From: Bacteroidia bacterium
Lineage (GTDB): Bacteria; Bacteroidota; Bacteroidia; Chitinophagales; UBA2359
Reading direction: 5' to 3'
Assembly (NCBI GenBank): GCA_030427245.1
Contig: JAUHXA010000031.1
Span: 1-64,000, forward strand
Length of the DNA: 64,000 nucleotides
Part shown: piece by piece, positions 54,401 through 62,861 of the stretch
How positions within the stretch are numbered: position 1 is the first letter of the stretch
Layout: each line of letters begins with the position of its first letter
Notes under the pieces: generated by a model
Databases searched by the model: none
The model's input: only the letters and a program-made list of their open reading frames with translations
What the model was told of the DNA's origin: nothing
Made by a program: the position numbers and the translations under genes

Positions 54401-56644
54401 TCAATCCAAAAACAACTTCGTCACCCCCGCCACATTCATTGCCCACTTCATATCATACACCTCATCCGCTTGTTCAGGCGACTCTACAATGGTTAAACCT
54501 TGTGCTTCGGCTTTCATTTTCAGCAAGTTACCAATCGTCAACTTCGTGTCCAATTTAGCCAAAAGTGCTTTTATACCATTGATATCCAAACCTTGTACTA
54601 TTTGACCTTGAAAGCTCATTTCCAGCCAAATGATTTCCCTTGCAGCCACATCCAACACCCCAAAAACCAAACCTTTGGTCAATCCTTGTGTGATGCGGAC
54701 TTGATGCTGCACACAAGAAGGGTCGTAAGCCACGCCCGTTTTTTCGGAAATTTCCATAGGGAATTTGCTGTCCATCCAACCCACAACAAGATTCGGGGTA
54801 ATGCTGCCATTGCTGTACGCATTGCAGGTGAAGCTCACATATTTCGCCTTAGAGTCTGCCAATTTTTTCACATCCAATTCGATGTATTCAGCCGTACCAA
54901 TTTTTTCGGGAATGTGGATGATGTCGCCACTATGCTGACAGCCTTCAATCGTCAATTGAGAGTAGGAGCAGTAATCCACTTTGTCTGCATAAGCCACATG
55001 ACAGCTCAAATCCATGTCCAAATGTTGGGCAGACAAACCATTTCCCCACTGCATAAACAAGCGAACCTTGTTGCCCTCCAACGGGAATTTTGTTCCCATC
55101 AAAGCACTTGGCAAATCTTGCACGCTGTCGCTTCTATCGCCAATAGACAAAGGAATGTTGAACAAACCTTCTTCAATATAGATGCTTTGGTTGTCGTTTT
55201 CGACACCCGAAAATCTCTTTTGAATCACCTCCACACAAAGGTCTTCAATACTCGAAATCATACTTTTAAGCTCCGAATGTGAATAGGCTTGTAGCATAGG
55301 ATTGGCGGGAATCATTTTGGTGGTGCCACCCAAGGGTTTGACCGACCTTTTGACGTTGGGATTGAAGTAGTAAGGAGCATACATATTCAAGGTCAACAAC
55401 AATCTTGCAGGAATTTTGTGAGTAATTTCTCTAAAAGCGGTCAAGGTTTCTTCTGGGCCAAACCACAACATATTTGCAAACAAAGAGCGAGCAAACAAAC
55501 CTGGTCTTTGTTTGAGTAAGCGAAAGGTTTGCTGTGCGTCTTTCTTCAGTCTAAAGTGCTGAACTCGACCCGCCCAAATGGTGTATTTTTCTTGATGAAA
55601 AGTTGTCAGCAAATTCGCCAAGTTTTCAAACCCCTTCTTTTTGCTGTACTCCACCAAACGCAAGGCTCGAATGAATCGAATCCACATACTCCTTTTGGGC
55701 TGCATGATTTCACAAGCTGTTTCTACATTCATTTCCAAGTCGTTCAGCCATTTAGCCACTCTCCTACCTTCTTTTCTCGAATATTTCAGCTTCAATTCCT
55801 CTTTTGCCTTGTTTCGTGCAAGCTCAGATTGATTGGCTGCGGCAAAAAGATGCCGATAGTTCCGACTTATTCTCTGTACAATTACCTTGGGTTGAATAAT
55901 TTGCAGAAAACCCGTTTTTTTGTACCACAAATACCGCAGGATGTCGTTTGGATTTTTGAAAAATGCACTTGCTTCTTCACTTCTTTCTTGCGTCACCAAT
56001 TCGTCAATGACCGCCATTGAAGTTTCTTTCATAGCGATTTCCACCTGATTGGGAAAAGGTAATTCAGCGAGTAACAACTTCAAACTGTCAATTTGGGTCG
56101 CATCTAAGGCTGTTTTTGAAGTCAATAAATCTTCAAAATACTGCTGCAATTTTTCTTCATTCCACAAGTCCAAAACCTTCAATTTGCTGCCTTGACCTTG
56201 CACTTCAATTTTACCGAACTCAAACGACGTTCCACAAAATGGACAACCATTGTATCGTTCGAGGGGGAAAGTGTTTTCGGGAATGAGGTGTCCACAAGGC
56301 AATGTTGTGCCTTTTTGGCTGCCGAAAACATTGGCAAAAAAGGTGAGTAAATGATCTTTGATGGATTCTCCTGTCGGAATATTCCAAGCTTTGACGAGAG
56401 GAGTCCAGTTTTTGTCTACTCCTGTTACTTCTTTTAGGGTCTCCAAAATGTCTGTTTGAAATGTTGGAGGGCAAGCATTAACAGCTTGCAGTAGTTCTTC
56501 CGAAAAAGAAAAGCCTAACTTTTTTACATTGGCGATTAAAACGGAGGTATTTTTATTCAAACCTTCAAAAACAAGAGTTTGAGAAGAGGATGGAATATAA
56601 ATTGCTTTGTTTCGGAGGCTGACTTTTAAGGTTTGCTTGTTCAT
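54401..56644 (-). CDS. RING-type zinc protein with TerD-like C-terminal domain (MXAN_6230/SCO0854-like)
   Basis: A 747-residue cytoplasmic protein. Near residues 117-137 it has LPCGHLIP and NGCPFCGTS, a CxH...CxxC arrangement (C117, H119, C134, C137) like the second half of a RING finger. The middle is helical and basic. The C-terminal third resembles TerD: VRLFMQWGNG, LDMDLSC, and the HSGD motif at 571-574. TerD-type proteins belong to chemical-stress systems linked to membranes and calcium. The family name with RING domain is recalled, not searched. It is alone here, without other ter genes, between an SDR gene and a tRNA-like gene. Confidence 0.65.
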   Translation of the reverse strand: MNKQTLKVSLRNKAIYIPSSSQTLVFEGLNKNTSVLIANVKKLGFSFSEELLQAVNACPPTFQTDILETLKEVTGVDKNWTPLVKAWNIPTGESIKDHLLTFFANVFGSQKGTTLPCGHLIPENTFPLERYNGCPFCGTSFEFGKIEVQGQGSKLKVLDLWNEEKLQQYFEDLLTSKTALDATQIDSLKLLLAELPFPNQVEIAMKETSMAVIDELVTQERSEEASAFFKNPNDILRYLWYKKTGFLQIIQPKVIVQRISRNYRHLFAAANQSELARNKAKEELKLKYSRKEGRRVAKWLNDLEMNVETACEIMQPKRSMWIRFIRALRLVEYSKKKGFENLANLLTTFHQEKYTIWAGRVQHFRLKKDAQQTFRLLKQRPGLFARSLFANMLWFGPEETLTAFREITHKIPARLLLTLNMYAPYYFNPNVKRSVKPLGGTTKMIPANPMLQAYSHSELKSMISSIEDLCVEVIQKRFSGVENDNQSIYIEEGLFNIPLSIGDRSDSVQDLPSALMGTKFPLEGNKVRLFMQWGNGLSAQHLDMDLSCHVAYADKVDYCSYSQLTIEGCQHSGDIIHIPEKIGTAEYIELDVKKLADSKAKYVSFTCNAYSNGSITPNLVVGWMDSKFPMEISEKTGVAYDPSCVQHQVRITQGLTKGLVFGVLDVAAREIIWLEMSFQGQIVQGLDINGIKALLAKLDTKLTIGNLLKMKAEAQGLTIVESPEQADEVYDMKWAMNVAGVTKLFLD

Positions 56645-56670
56645 GATTCGTCTTAATCGTTTTTATTATT

Positions 56671-56791
56671 GGAGGGTAGGCAGGAATCGAACCTGCGACC
56701 TGTATATCCCAGTTTGAAGTAAATTTATGTTGACCTTGTGAGATGATTCATAAATTAAATTATACCGCTCTACCACTGAGCTACTACCCTC
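56671..56791 (-). tRNA. tRNA-like gene with a 54-nt anticodon loop
   Basis: Read on the minus strand, the 5' part has an acceptor arm (GAGGGTAG), TA, and a D arm GCTC-AGTGGTA-GAGC. The 3' part has variable AGGTC, T arm GCAGG-TTCGATT-CCTGC and CTACCCTC, pairing over 8 bp with the 5' end. The anticodon stem GTATA/TATAC (56761-56765 with 56702-56706) encloses 54 nt rather than 7. Inside is an extra 8-bp helix, 56749-56756 with 56722-56729, with a 19-nt apical loop. No CCA is encoded. It may be an insertion-bearing tRNA, a pseudo-tRNA or a tRNA-like RNA. Its amino acid cannot be assigned. Confidence 0.6.
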
Positions 56792-57028
56792 ATAAAAAAA
56801 ACAGGTAATTGCAAAAGTGATTGTTTGGAAGACATAGAAGTAACTTTTACTTGACCTGTCAATTGTGTTTACAAAATTTTCATTCGTTTTGTTCCCTTGC
56901 ACATAAAATATAAGCGGGAAGAAAGACAAAGGAAGCGAATAAGGAGACTTCAATTACCTTCTCTCACATCCCATTTCTCTCCTCCAAAGTCCAGACTTTT
57001 CCTTATCTTGCATCAAACAGAGACCTAC

Positions 57029-57036
57029 TATTTTTG
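57029..57036 (+). promoter_or_regulatory. -33/-7 promoter for the small membrane protein
   Basis: TATTTTTG matches the -7 box, and TTG at 57008-57010 lies 18 nt upstream, a good Bacteroidota -33/-7 pair. The leader would be about 14 nt to the ATG at 57056. Confidence 0.6.
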
Positions 57037-57055
57037 AATTAAAAAAATAAAGCAG

Positions 57056-57484
57056 ATGACTCCAATTCTTAGAAATGTTTTAGCAGTTATTGCAGGAATA
57101 GCCGTCGGTATGGTCGTCAACCTGGGACTTATCACCATTAGTGGGTCTATTATTCCTCCACCTGAAGGGGTTGATCCTACCAACATGGATAGCCTCAAAG
57201 AAAACATGCACCTCTTTCAACCTCAGCATTTCATTATGCCATTTTTGGCTCACGCCTTAGGTACTTTGGCAGGCGCTTTTATGGCAGCATTGATTGCGGT
57301 GAGTCACAAAATGAAGTTTGCGGTAGGTATGGGGGTTTTCTTTTTGCTTGGAGGAATTGCTGCTGTTTCGATGATGCCTTCTCCTTTGTGGTTTGCAGTT
57401 TTGGATCTGGTTGCAGCGTATGTTCCAATGGGAATATTGGGTGGGAAACTGGGAATAGGTGCAAGTCAAGCAGATATTAGTTAG
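57056..57484 (+). CDS. Small four-helix membrane protein
   Basis: A 142-residue protein with four hydrophobic helices (ILRNVLAVIAGIAVGMVVNL, PFLAHALGTLAGAFMAALIA, FAVGMGVFFLLGGIAAVSM, LWFAVLDLVAAYVPMGILGG) and one extra-cytoplasmic loop (IIPPPEGVDPTNMDSLKENM). This organisation is common in a Bacteroidota family of unknown function. Its stop codon TAG (57482-57484) lies within the 9-bp target duplication of the mobile element that follows. Confidence 0.75.
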   Translation: MTPILRNVLAVIAGIAVGMVVNLGLITISGSIIPPPEGVDPTNMDSLKENMHLFQPQHFIMPFLAHALGTLAGAFMAALIAVSHKMKFAVGMGVFFLLGGIAAVSMMPSPLWFAVLDLVAAYVPMGILGGKLGIGASQADIS

Positions 57485-57487
57485 CAT

Positions 57488-57620
57488 CATACTACTGTAC
57501 ATTTTTAATCCAACCACAAAAGGCACAAAGAAAACAAAAGTAAAGAACTGAAATTCATCTATCTCTTTTGTGCCCTTTTGATACTTTTGTGGTTCAAAAA
57601 TCATTTTGTACAGTAGTATG
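57488..57620 (-). mobile_element. 133-bp MITE-like element, intact copy 2, with 9-bp target duplication
   Basis: Begins CATACTACTGTACA and ends with its inverse. The 9-mer AGTTAGCAT flanks it exactly at 57479-57487 and 57621-57629. It has the same length as the copy at 41587 but the opposite orientation. The insertion point is just after the stop codon of the upstream membrane-protein gene. Confidence 0.9.
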
Positions 57621-57699
57621 AGTTAGCATAGTAATAATCTACTTCCTTCAAAAACGAAACTTCAAAAGCCTTTGAATTAACTGTGAATCAGAAATAATT

Positions 57700-58170
57700 A
57701 TGTTTTTATTTAATAAAATAAGTATCTCCAAACTCTTTGAAGAGGAATTGTATGAGTTGAAAGATTCCCCTTTGAAGCTGCAAAAAGACACGATTGAAGG
57801 TAAAAAAATTGCAGTAGTGGTGGATTATGCAGAAGAGGGGTTTCCTGAAGCTTCTAAGGATTTATTGGAGAAAATATTGAAGGCTGTAAAAGTAGATATG
57901 AGTGAGGTAGTAATGGTTTATGCAAAAAATCAAGATTGCTCCTTCCGTTTTTTACGTGACCAATTTCACAATGATAAATTGATTGTTTTCGGATTGAAGC
58001 CTGCTGCAATAGGGTTGAATATTCGATTGGGTTTGTATCAACTGATAGATTTTCGAGGCTGTCAAATATTGTTGGCCGATGACTTAACAAGGGTTGCACA
58101 GGATGTGAAGCGAAAAACGTATCTTTGGCGAAATTTGCAGAAAATGTTTGAACTGACCTTAAAAAATTAA
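57700..58170 (+). CDS. Conserved hypothetical protein next to rdgB
   Basis: A 156-residue cytoplasmic protein with no motif I recognise. The mid part looks like an alpha/beta fold (GKKIAVVVDYAEEGFPEAS, VVMVYAKNQDCSFRF, KLIVFGLKPAAIGLNIR) and ends in a basic helix (VKRKTYLWRNLQKMFELT). It starts 71 bp after a MITE duplication and ends 9 bp before rdgB, so the two form an operon. A link to DNA metabolism is plausible from context only. Confidence 0.7.
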   Translation: MFLFNKISISKLFEEELYELKDSPLKLQKDTIEGKKIAVVVDYAEEGFPEASKDLLEKILKAVKVDMSEVVMVYAKNQDCSFRFLRDQFHNDKLIVFGLKPAAIGLNIRLGLYQLIDFRGCQILLADDLTRVAQDVKRKTYLWRNLQKMFELTLKN

Positions 58171-58179
58171 AATAAATAA

Positions 58180-58755
58180 ATGAACTTGATATTTGCGACC
58201 AACAACCCCAATAAGGTTTCGGAGGTCAAGAAAGTGATTGGCGATAAGTTTGAGGTGGTGAGTCTGAAAGAGTTTGGTTTTACGGAGGATATTCCCGAAC
58301 CTCACGATACGTTGGAAGAAAATGCCTATGAAAAATCCAGTGTAATTCACCAAAGATTTGGGGTCAATTGTTTTTCGGAGGATACAGGATTGGAAGTTCC
58401 TGCGCTGAATGGAGAACCTGGCGTAAAGTCTGCTCGATATGCTGGTGAGGTATGTAGCGCATCTGACAATATTGATTTGCTGTTGTCAAGGTTGGAAGGC
58501 ATCGAAAATCGGGAGGCACAATTTCGCACAGTTGTTTCATTGATATTGGAAGACACCGAATACCAGTTTGAAGGAATCGCAAAAGGAAAGATAATCCATT
58601 CAAGGAGAGGAGAAAAAGGGTTTGGATACGATCCGATTTTTGTGCCTGAGGGTTATGACATTACCTTTGCAGAAATGGATGCATCTGAAAAAAATAGTAT
58701 CAGCCATCGAGCAAAGGCTATTAATAAATTAGTAGAATTCCTTAAAAATTATTAA
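58180..58755 (+). CDS. rdgB: Non-canonical purine NTP pyrophosphatase (RdgB/HAM1)
   Basis: A 191-residue housecleaning enzyme that converts dITP, ITP and XTP to monophosphates, keeping deaminated purines out of DNA. Signature segments are present: LIFATNNPNKVSEVK at the N terminus, CFSEDTGLEVPALNGEPG with the catalytic acidic pair, SARYAG, KGFGYDPIFVPEG and ISHRAKAINKL. Length and order are normal. Confidence 0.96.
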   Translation: MNLIFATNNPNKVSEVKKVIGDKFEVVSLKEFGFTEDIPEPHDTLEENAYEKSSVIHQRFGVNCFSEDTGLEVPALNGEPGVKSARYAGEVCSASDNIDLLLSRLEGIENREAQFRTVVSLILEDTEYQFEGIAKGKIIHSRRGEKGFGYDPIFVPEGYDITFAEMDASEKNSISHRAKAINKLVEFLKNY

Positions 58756-58818
58756 TTTGGTGGTATAAATTGAGAGCGCATACAACGTTTTCATCTAATT
58801 TTCCCTCTATAAAACCGT

Positions 58819-59391
58819 ATGATGTTCAAAAACAACATCCCAGATAAGAAGCTCATTCAAGGCTGTATTGCTCGCAAACGGAAATATCAGGAGTTGCTTT
58901 ACGCAAAGTTTTCTCCAAAAATGTTCTCTATTTGCTTGCGATATGCTAGTGATTATCACAGTGCTGAAGATATTCTTCAAGAGGGCTTTGTGAAGATTTT
59001 CAAAAATGTTCACAAATTTAGATTTGAAGGCTCATTTGAAGGATGGATTCGACGCATTTTTGTGAACACAGCCATCGAGCATTTTCGCAAATCCGTTCCT
59101 ATGTATCCTATCATGGATGTCAATAATTCTCATTTTGATGTTATTGACGACTATACGATAGAAAACCTAGCTGCAAAGGATTTGATGAACATGGTACAAA
59201 ATTTGTCACCTGGTTACAGAACCGTTTTCAATTTGTATGTTATTGAAGGATACTCTCACAAAGAAATTGCCGAAATGCTCGGTATCAGTGAAGGAACTTC
59301 AAAATCTCAATTAGCGAGAGCGAGATACTTATTGCAGAAAAAAGTTCACCTATTATACAACGGTAACGCTGTTAAAGAAGCTTATGTCTAA
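58819..59391 (+). CDS. ECF RNA polymerase sigma factor
   Basis: A 190-residue ECF sigma-70 factor. Region 2 shows FSICLRYASDYHSAEDILQE and GFVKIFKNVHKFRFEGSFEG, followed by WIRRIFVNTAIEHFRK; region 4 shows LSPGYRTVFNLYVIEGYSHK and a helix-turn-helix GISEGTSKSQLARARYLL. It overlaps the next gene by 8 bp, showing translational coupling with its probable regulator. It is the second ECF unit of the window. Confidence 0.94.
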   Translation: MMFKNNIPDKKLIQGCIARKRKYQELLYAKFSPKMFSICLRYASDYHSAEDILQEGFVKIFKNVHKFRFEGSFEGWIRRIFVNTAIEHFRKSVPMYPIMDVNNSHFDVIDDYTIENLAAKDLMNMVQNLSPGYRTVFNLYVIEGYSHKEIAEMLGISEGTSKSQLARARYLLQKKVHLLYNGNAVKEAYV

Positions 59392-60817
59392 ATATCACAT
59401 AGACGATATTTTTCGAGAAAACCTAAGGGACTTCGAAGTTTTCCCTTCTTCAAGTGTTTGGGAAAATATGGAACTGCCCCAACCACTTCCTTTTTATCGA
59501 AAGCCTGCATTTATCACCTCTTCTGTGATAGGTGTTCTATTGTTAATTGGTTCTTTCTTATTCATCAATCAAAAAACAAGCTCTTCTTCCGATATCAATT
59601 CAGAGTCTCCTGTGGAGCAAGTAGAAACTACACATAACCACAGTTACCCAACGATTAATATTCCATTTTCACCTGATTATTATTTATCACATACATCAGA
59701 TGAGTCCATTACCAATAATACTATCCACACAAATCAGAAGGAAGTAGTTTCACAAGCACACACAAACCGTTTAACTACAGGAGCTAGCACGAGCAATCAT
59801 AGTGCAGACCAGAAATCAGGCATTGCACATACAAATTTGTTCAATACTGATAATAGCAACTCTTCTCCATATTTTGTCTCTTCTATTTTGGAGTCCAAGC
59901 CCGTTAGTACACCCTTTTATTTTACTTTCAATTTATTAGAAGCGACTTCAAAAAATCTATACCCTTTCACTCCTCGATTTGGATTGTCTCCTTTGGCGAC
60001 CAACACCATTTCATATACAGAGGAACTGTCTTTAAATTCAACTACCCAAAATTTAGGTATTGAAGCCATTCCAAGTCTACCTATTGAAGCGTTAGAAGAA
60101 CCTCCAATTGACATCAATGCTACTGACAATGATTTGTTTGTCAGTAGTGAAAGAGATGCAATTATGGCTCGCTACAACCAACAACTGGATGTAACACAAG
60201 GTTTTCACTTAGGTACTTTTGCTTCTGCTCACAATAATTGGATTCTCAATCCTGCCTTAAAAGAAACCATTACCCAAAACAGTAACTTGATTCATCAGTT
60301 GGATTTTGGCTATACTTATGGAGTAGCAATGGGATATGAGTTTAGCAACAAATGGGGCTTACAAATGGAATGGATTGTTAATTCTGAACAAGGTCAGAGA
60401 TTTGCCAAACAAGCCATCTACAACTCTGCAAATAAGACCAATACAGACATCAATCTGACTTATACTTATTTCCCTGTCTTATTGAAATATCGCAATCAAC
60501 GTATGTTCTCCCTGACCAAACAGCCTTTGGTTATCAATTACATCGCTGGTATTCAATATGGTACTTTGAAATCTGCTGAAATCAATATCAACAATCCTGT
60601 CGTTCAAGAGGATTTATTGCAGCTAAGCAGTTGGGGATTTGTATGGGGATTGGATTATGATTTCTACCTCAATAAGAACTACTTTCTTACTTTTGGCGCA
60701 CGTACAAGTCTCAGCACAAGTTCGGATTCCAAATACAAACCCGTCTTTCCAACGCCTAATACTTCCAATAGTTTGTTGATAGGATTGAGAGCGAGCTTCA
60801 ATTATCAGTTTGATTAA
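59384..60817 (+). CDS. Single-pass protein with outer-membrane beta-barrel-like C terminus; likely partner of the sigma factor
   Basis: A 477-residue protein. Residues 1-40 are a short cytoplasmic part (YHIDDIFRENLRDFEVFPSS, WENMELPQP) like Bacteroidota anti-sigma factors, then one membrane helix (about 43-61, PAFITSSVIGVLLLIGSFLF). A Ser/Thr/Asn/His-rich linker (60-170) leads to a PorT-like beta-barrel domain of about 200 residues ending in FNYQFD, with an aromatic last residue region typical of barrel proteins. The layout spans inner membrane to outer membrane. It overlaps the upstream sigma gene by 8 bp and the convergent miaE by 4 bp. Confidence 0.75.
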   Translation: MSKYHIDDIFRENLRDFEVFPSSSVWENMELPQPLPFYRKPAFITSSVIGVLLLIGSFLFINQKTSSSSDINSESPVEQVETTHNHSYPTINIPFSPDYYLSHTSDESITNNTIHTNQKEVVSQAHTNRLTTGASTSNHSADQKSGIAHTNLFNTDNSNSSPYFVSSILESKPVSTPFYFTFNLLEATSKNLYPFTPRFGLSPLATNTISYTEELSLNSTTQNLGIEAIPSLPIEALEEPPIDINATDNDLFVSSERDAIMARYNQQLDVTQGFHLGTFASAHNNWILNPALKETITQNSNLIHQLDFGYTYGVAMGYEFSNKWGLQMEWIVNSEQGQRFAKQAIYNSANKTNTDINLTYTYFPVLLKYRNQRMFSLTKQPLVINYIAGIQYGTLKSAEININNPVVQEDLLQLSSWGFVWGLDYDFYLNKNYFLTFGARTSLSTSSDSKYKPVFPTPNTSNSLLIGLRASFNYQFD

Positions 60818-61398
60818 TGCAAAGCCGCCCGAATCTCTAACCCATTGAGAACCTCGGCTTCAAATTCTACAAACTCTTCTAAACGCTTGTAAGTCGCCTT
60901 TTCGTCGTAATAATTCAATGCCATTTTCACAAAAATATGTCCATGCTTAGCTTCCGATGCCCAAAGGATTTTGTAAAAGCGATGCATTTCAGGATCGTCT
61001 TGTGCCTCTGATACCATCCTAAAGCGCTCTGCTCCACGAGTTTCAACTACCGAAGCCAATAACAACCTGTCCATGAAACGATCGTCTTTTCCATGTCTGC
61101 AAAACTTCAATAATTTCTGTACATAGGGATCGCCTTTGATTTGATGTGCCAATTGTATGCCTCGCTTTTCCATCAATTCATAGACCTGTTGAAAATGCTC
61201 CAATTCTTCTACGGCTGTCGCTATCAATTCGGGAATGATTTCGACTCGATTGGGGTATTTTGCCACAAAACTCATCGCCATAGAGGAGGCCTTGCGCTCG
61301 CAGTCTGCATGGTCTTGTAAAAAACTGGGAAAATCGTCCATTACTGCTTCAATCCATTCGGGTTTGCTTGGGCAAGCCAAGTCGAGATTTAATTTCAT
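60814..61398 (-). CDS. miaE: tRNA-(ms[2]io[6]A)-hydroxylase
   Basis: A 194-residue diiron oxygenase that hydroxylates the ms2i6A base 37 of tRNAs reading U-starting codons. Carboxylate/His ligand motifs for the two irons are visible: DCERKASSMAM, EELEHFQQVY, ETRGAERF and SEAKHGHIF. Length is normal. It overlaps the end of the upstream convergent gene by 4 bp. The unusual tRNA-like gene lies 4 kb away, with no proven link. Confidence 0.9.
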   Translation of the reverse strand: MKLNLDLACPSKPEWIEAVMDDFPSFLQDHADCERKASSMAMSFVAKYPNRVEIIPELIATAVEELEHFQQVYELMEKRGIQLAHQIKGDPYVQKLLKFCRHGKDDRFMDRLLLASVVETRGAERFRMVSEAQDDPEMHRFYKILWASEAKHGHIFVKMALNYYDEKATYKRLEEFVEFEAEVLNGLEIRAALH

Positions 61399-61500
61399 TT
61401 CTATCTATTTTGAATTTCGCCTAAAAATACGATATTTTGAGCAAGATTGTAATATGGCGGAATTGTATAATGGAGAAAAGTCGCTAACTCCCTTTTCGAA

Positions 61501-61590
61501 AATACACGAATACCTAAACACAATTATCAACTCAAACACATAAATACACGAAAACGCAAACATTTGAAAATACCCAAACACAATACAAAC
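61501..61590 (+). repeat. A/C-rich repeat, third locus
   Basis: Units such as CTAAACACAATTATCAAC and ACCCAAACACAAT repeat with variation. As at 11022, the repeat extends into the start of the following gene and supplies its TTG start and first residues. Confidence 0.55.
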
Positions 61591-62808
61591 ATCATCGTCG
61601 TCATTCCCTGCTTCAATGAAACACAACTCATTCGCAGCCTTCAATCTCTTGCCGACTGTCATCCTCCAAAATGTTCTGTTGAAGTGATTGTGGTCATCAA
61701 TGGCTCGGTCAAAACACCTATTGAAATTCAAGAGCAAAATCTCGGAGCTTTTCAAGAAGCAAAAGAATGGGCAGTAAAGCAAAACCAAAATCCTGACCTC
61801 CAATGGTTGCAGTTTTTGATTCGTTATTTTCCTGAACTAACTCCTAAACATGCAGGGGTGGGATTGGCTCGTAAAATCGGGATGGACGAAGCGGCGGAAC
61901 GATTTGAAGGCATTGGAAATACAAAAGGTATCATTTCTTGTTTTGATGCGGATAGCCAATGTAAACCCAACTATTTTGAAGCATTGGAAGCGCATTTTCT
62001 GCAATATCCCAAAACACAAGCTTGTAGTATTCATTTTGAACATCCTATTGAAGGAAACGAATTTACACCATCCGTTTACCAAGCCATCATTCAATACGAA
62101 TTGCATCTACGCTACTACATTGAAGCTCAAAAGTGGGCAGGTTTTCCGTATGCTTATCAAACGATTGGGTCGAGTATGGCGGTTCGCTGTGATGCTTATC
62201 GGCAACAAGGTGGAATGAACCGCAGGAAAGCAGGAGAGGATTTTTATTTCCTCCACAAATTCACATCTTTGGGGTATTTCTCAGAACTCAATGCCACTTG
62301 CGTTATTCCTTCCCCTCGCCTATCTGATCGTGTGCCTTTCGGAACGGGTAAAGCAGTTGCAGACCTTTTGAAACAATCAGAATCGGAATTGAACAGCAAC
62401 TCCTCCCCTATTTACTACAGCTATTCCCTTCAATCTTTTGCCGATTTGAAAATCTTTTTTGCTCAACTCCCTCTTTTCTATCAAACAGAGATAGGACAGA
62501 TTTCTACATTTATTTCTGCTTTACCAAAATCTATCATTGACTTTCTACTTCAAATTAATTTTGAACAAAAACTACACGAAATCCGCAGCAATACCCGTAA
62601 TTTTGATAGCTTTCGGGTACGTTTTTTTAAATGGTTCAATGCTTTTATGGTGATGAAATTTGTGCATTTCACAAGGGACTGCTTTTATCCAAATATTGAA
62701 GTAGAGGTAACCGCCAAAAAATTGTTAAAAAAATTGGAATACGAAATCGAAGATAGTATAAGCGCAAGAGAATTGTTGTTGATTTTTAGGAATATACAAT
62801 CAAAATAA
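61564..62808 (+). CDS. Glycosyltransferase family 2-like protein
   Basis: A 414-residue GT-A-type glycosyltransferase, cytoplasmic. It has the GT2 start IIVVIPCFNETQLIRSLQSL, a nucleotide-sugar region (VEVIVVINGSVKTPIEIQEQ), the DxD-type ISCFDADSQCKPNYFEAL and an acceptor part with GEDFYFLHKFTSLG. A C-terminal helical region of 150 residues is unassigned. The start is TTG at 61564 within an A/C-rich repeat; no in-frame ATG precedes the conserved strand. Sugar and acceptor are unknown. Confidence 0.82.
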   Translation: MKIPKHNTNIIVVIPCFNETQLIRSLQSLADCHPPKCSVEVIVVINGSVKTPIEIQEQNLGAFQEAKEWAVKQNQNPDLQWLQFLIRYFPELTPKHAGVGLARKIGMDEAAERFEGIGNTKGIISCFDADSQCKPNYFEALEAHFLQYPKTQACSIHFEHPIEGNEFTPSVYQAIIQYELHLRYYIEAQKWAGFPYAYQTIGSSMAVRCDAYRQQGGMNRRKAGEDFYFLHKFTSLGYFSELNATCVIPSPRLSDRVPFGTGKAVADLLKQSESELNSNSSPIYYSYSLQSFADLKIFFAQLPLFYQTEIGQISTFISALPKSIIDFLLQINFEQKLHEIRSNTRNFDSFRVRFFKWFNAFMVMKFVHFTRDCFYPNIEVEVTAKKLLKKLEYEIEDSISARELLLIFRNIQSK

Positions 62809-62861
62809 GGCTTCTCTTGATGAAGAAAGAGGTGAGAAGCAGGTGGTGAGAACTGATTTTT

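Noticed and set aside
56671-56791. Group I intron inside the tRNA-like gene
   Set aside because: The insert is about 47 nt, far below the length needed for a group I core, and no P/Q/R/S elements are seen.
57257-57604. Minus-strand open frame running through the MITE, with a similar frame at 41564
   Set aside because: The similarity between the two frames comes only from the 133-bp element; outside it the frames are antisense to real genes or spacer.
62810-62840. Weak hairpin (GCTTCTC/GAGAAGC) after the glycosyltransferase gene
   Set aside because: Only 7 bp with a 17-nt loop and no adjacent T run; not convincing as a terminator.
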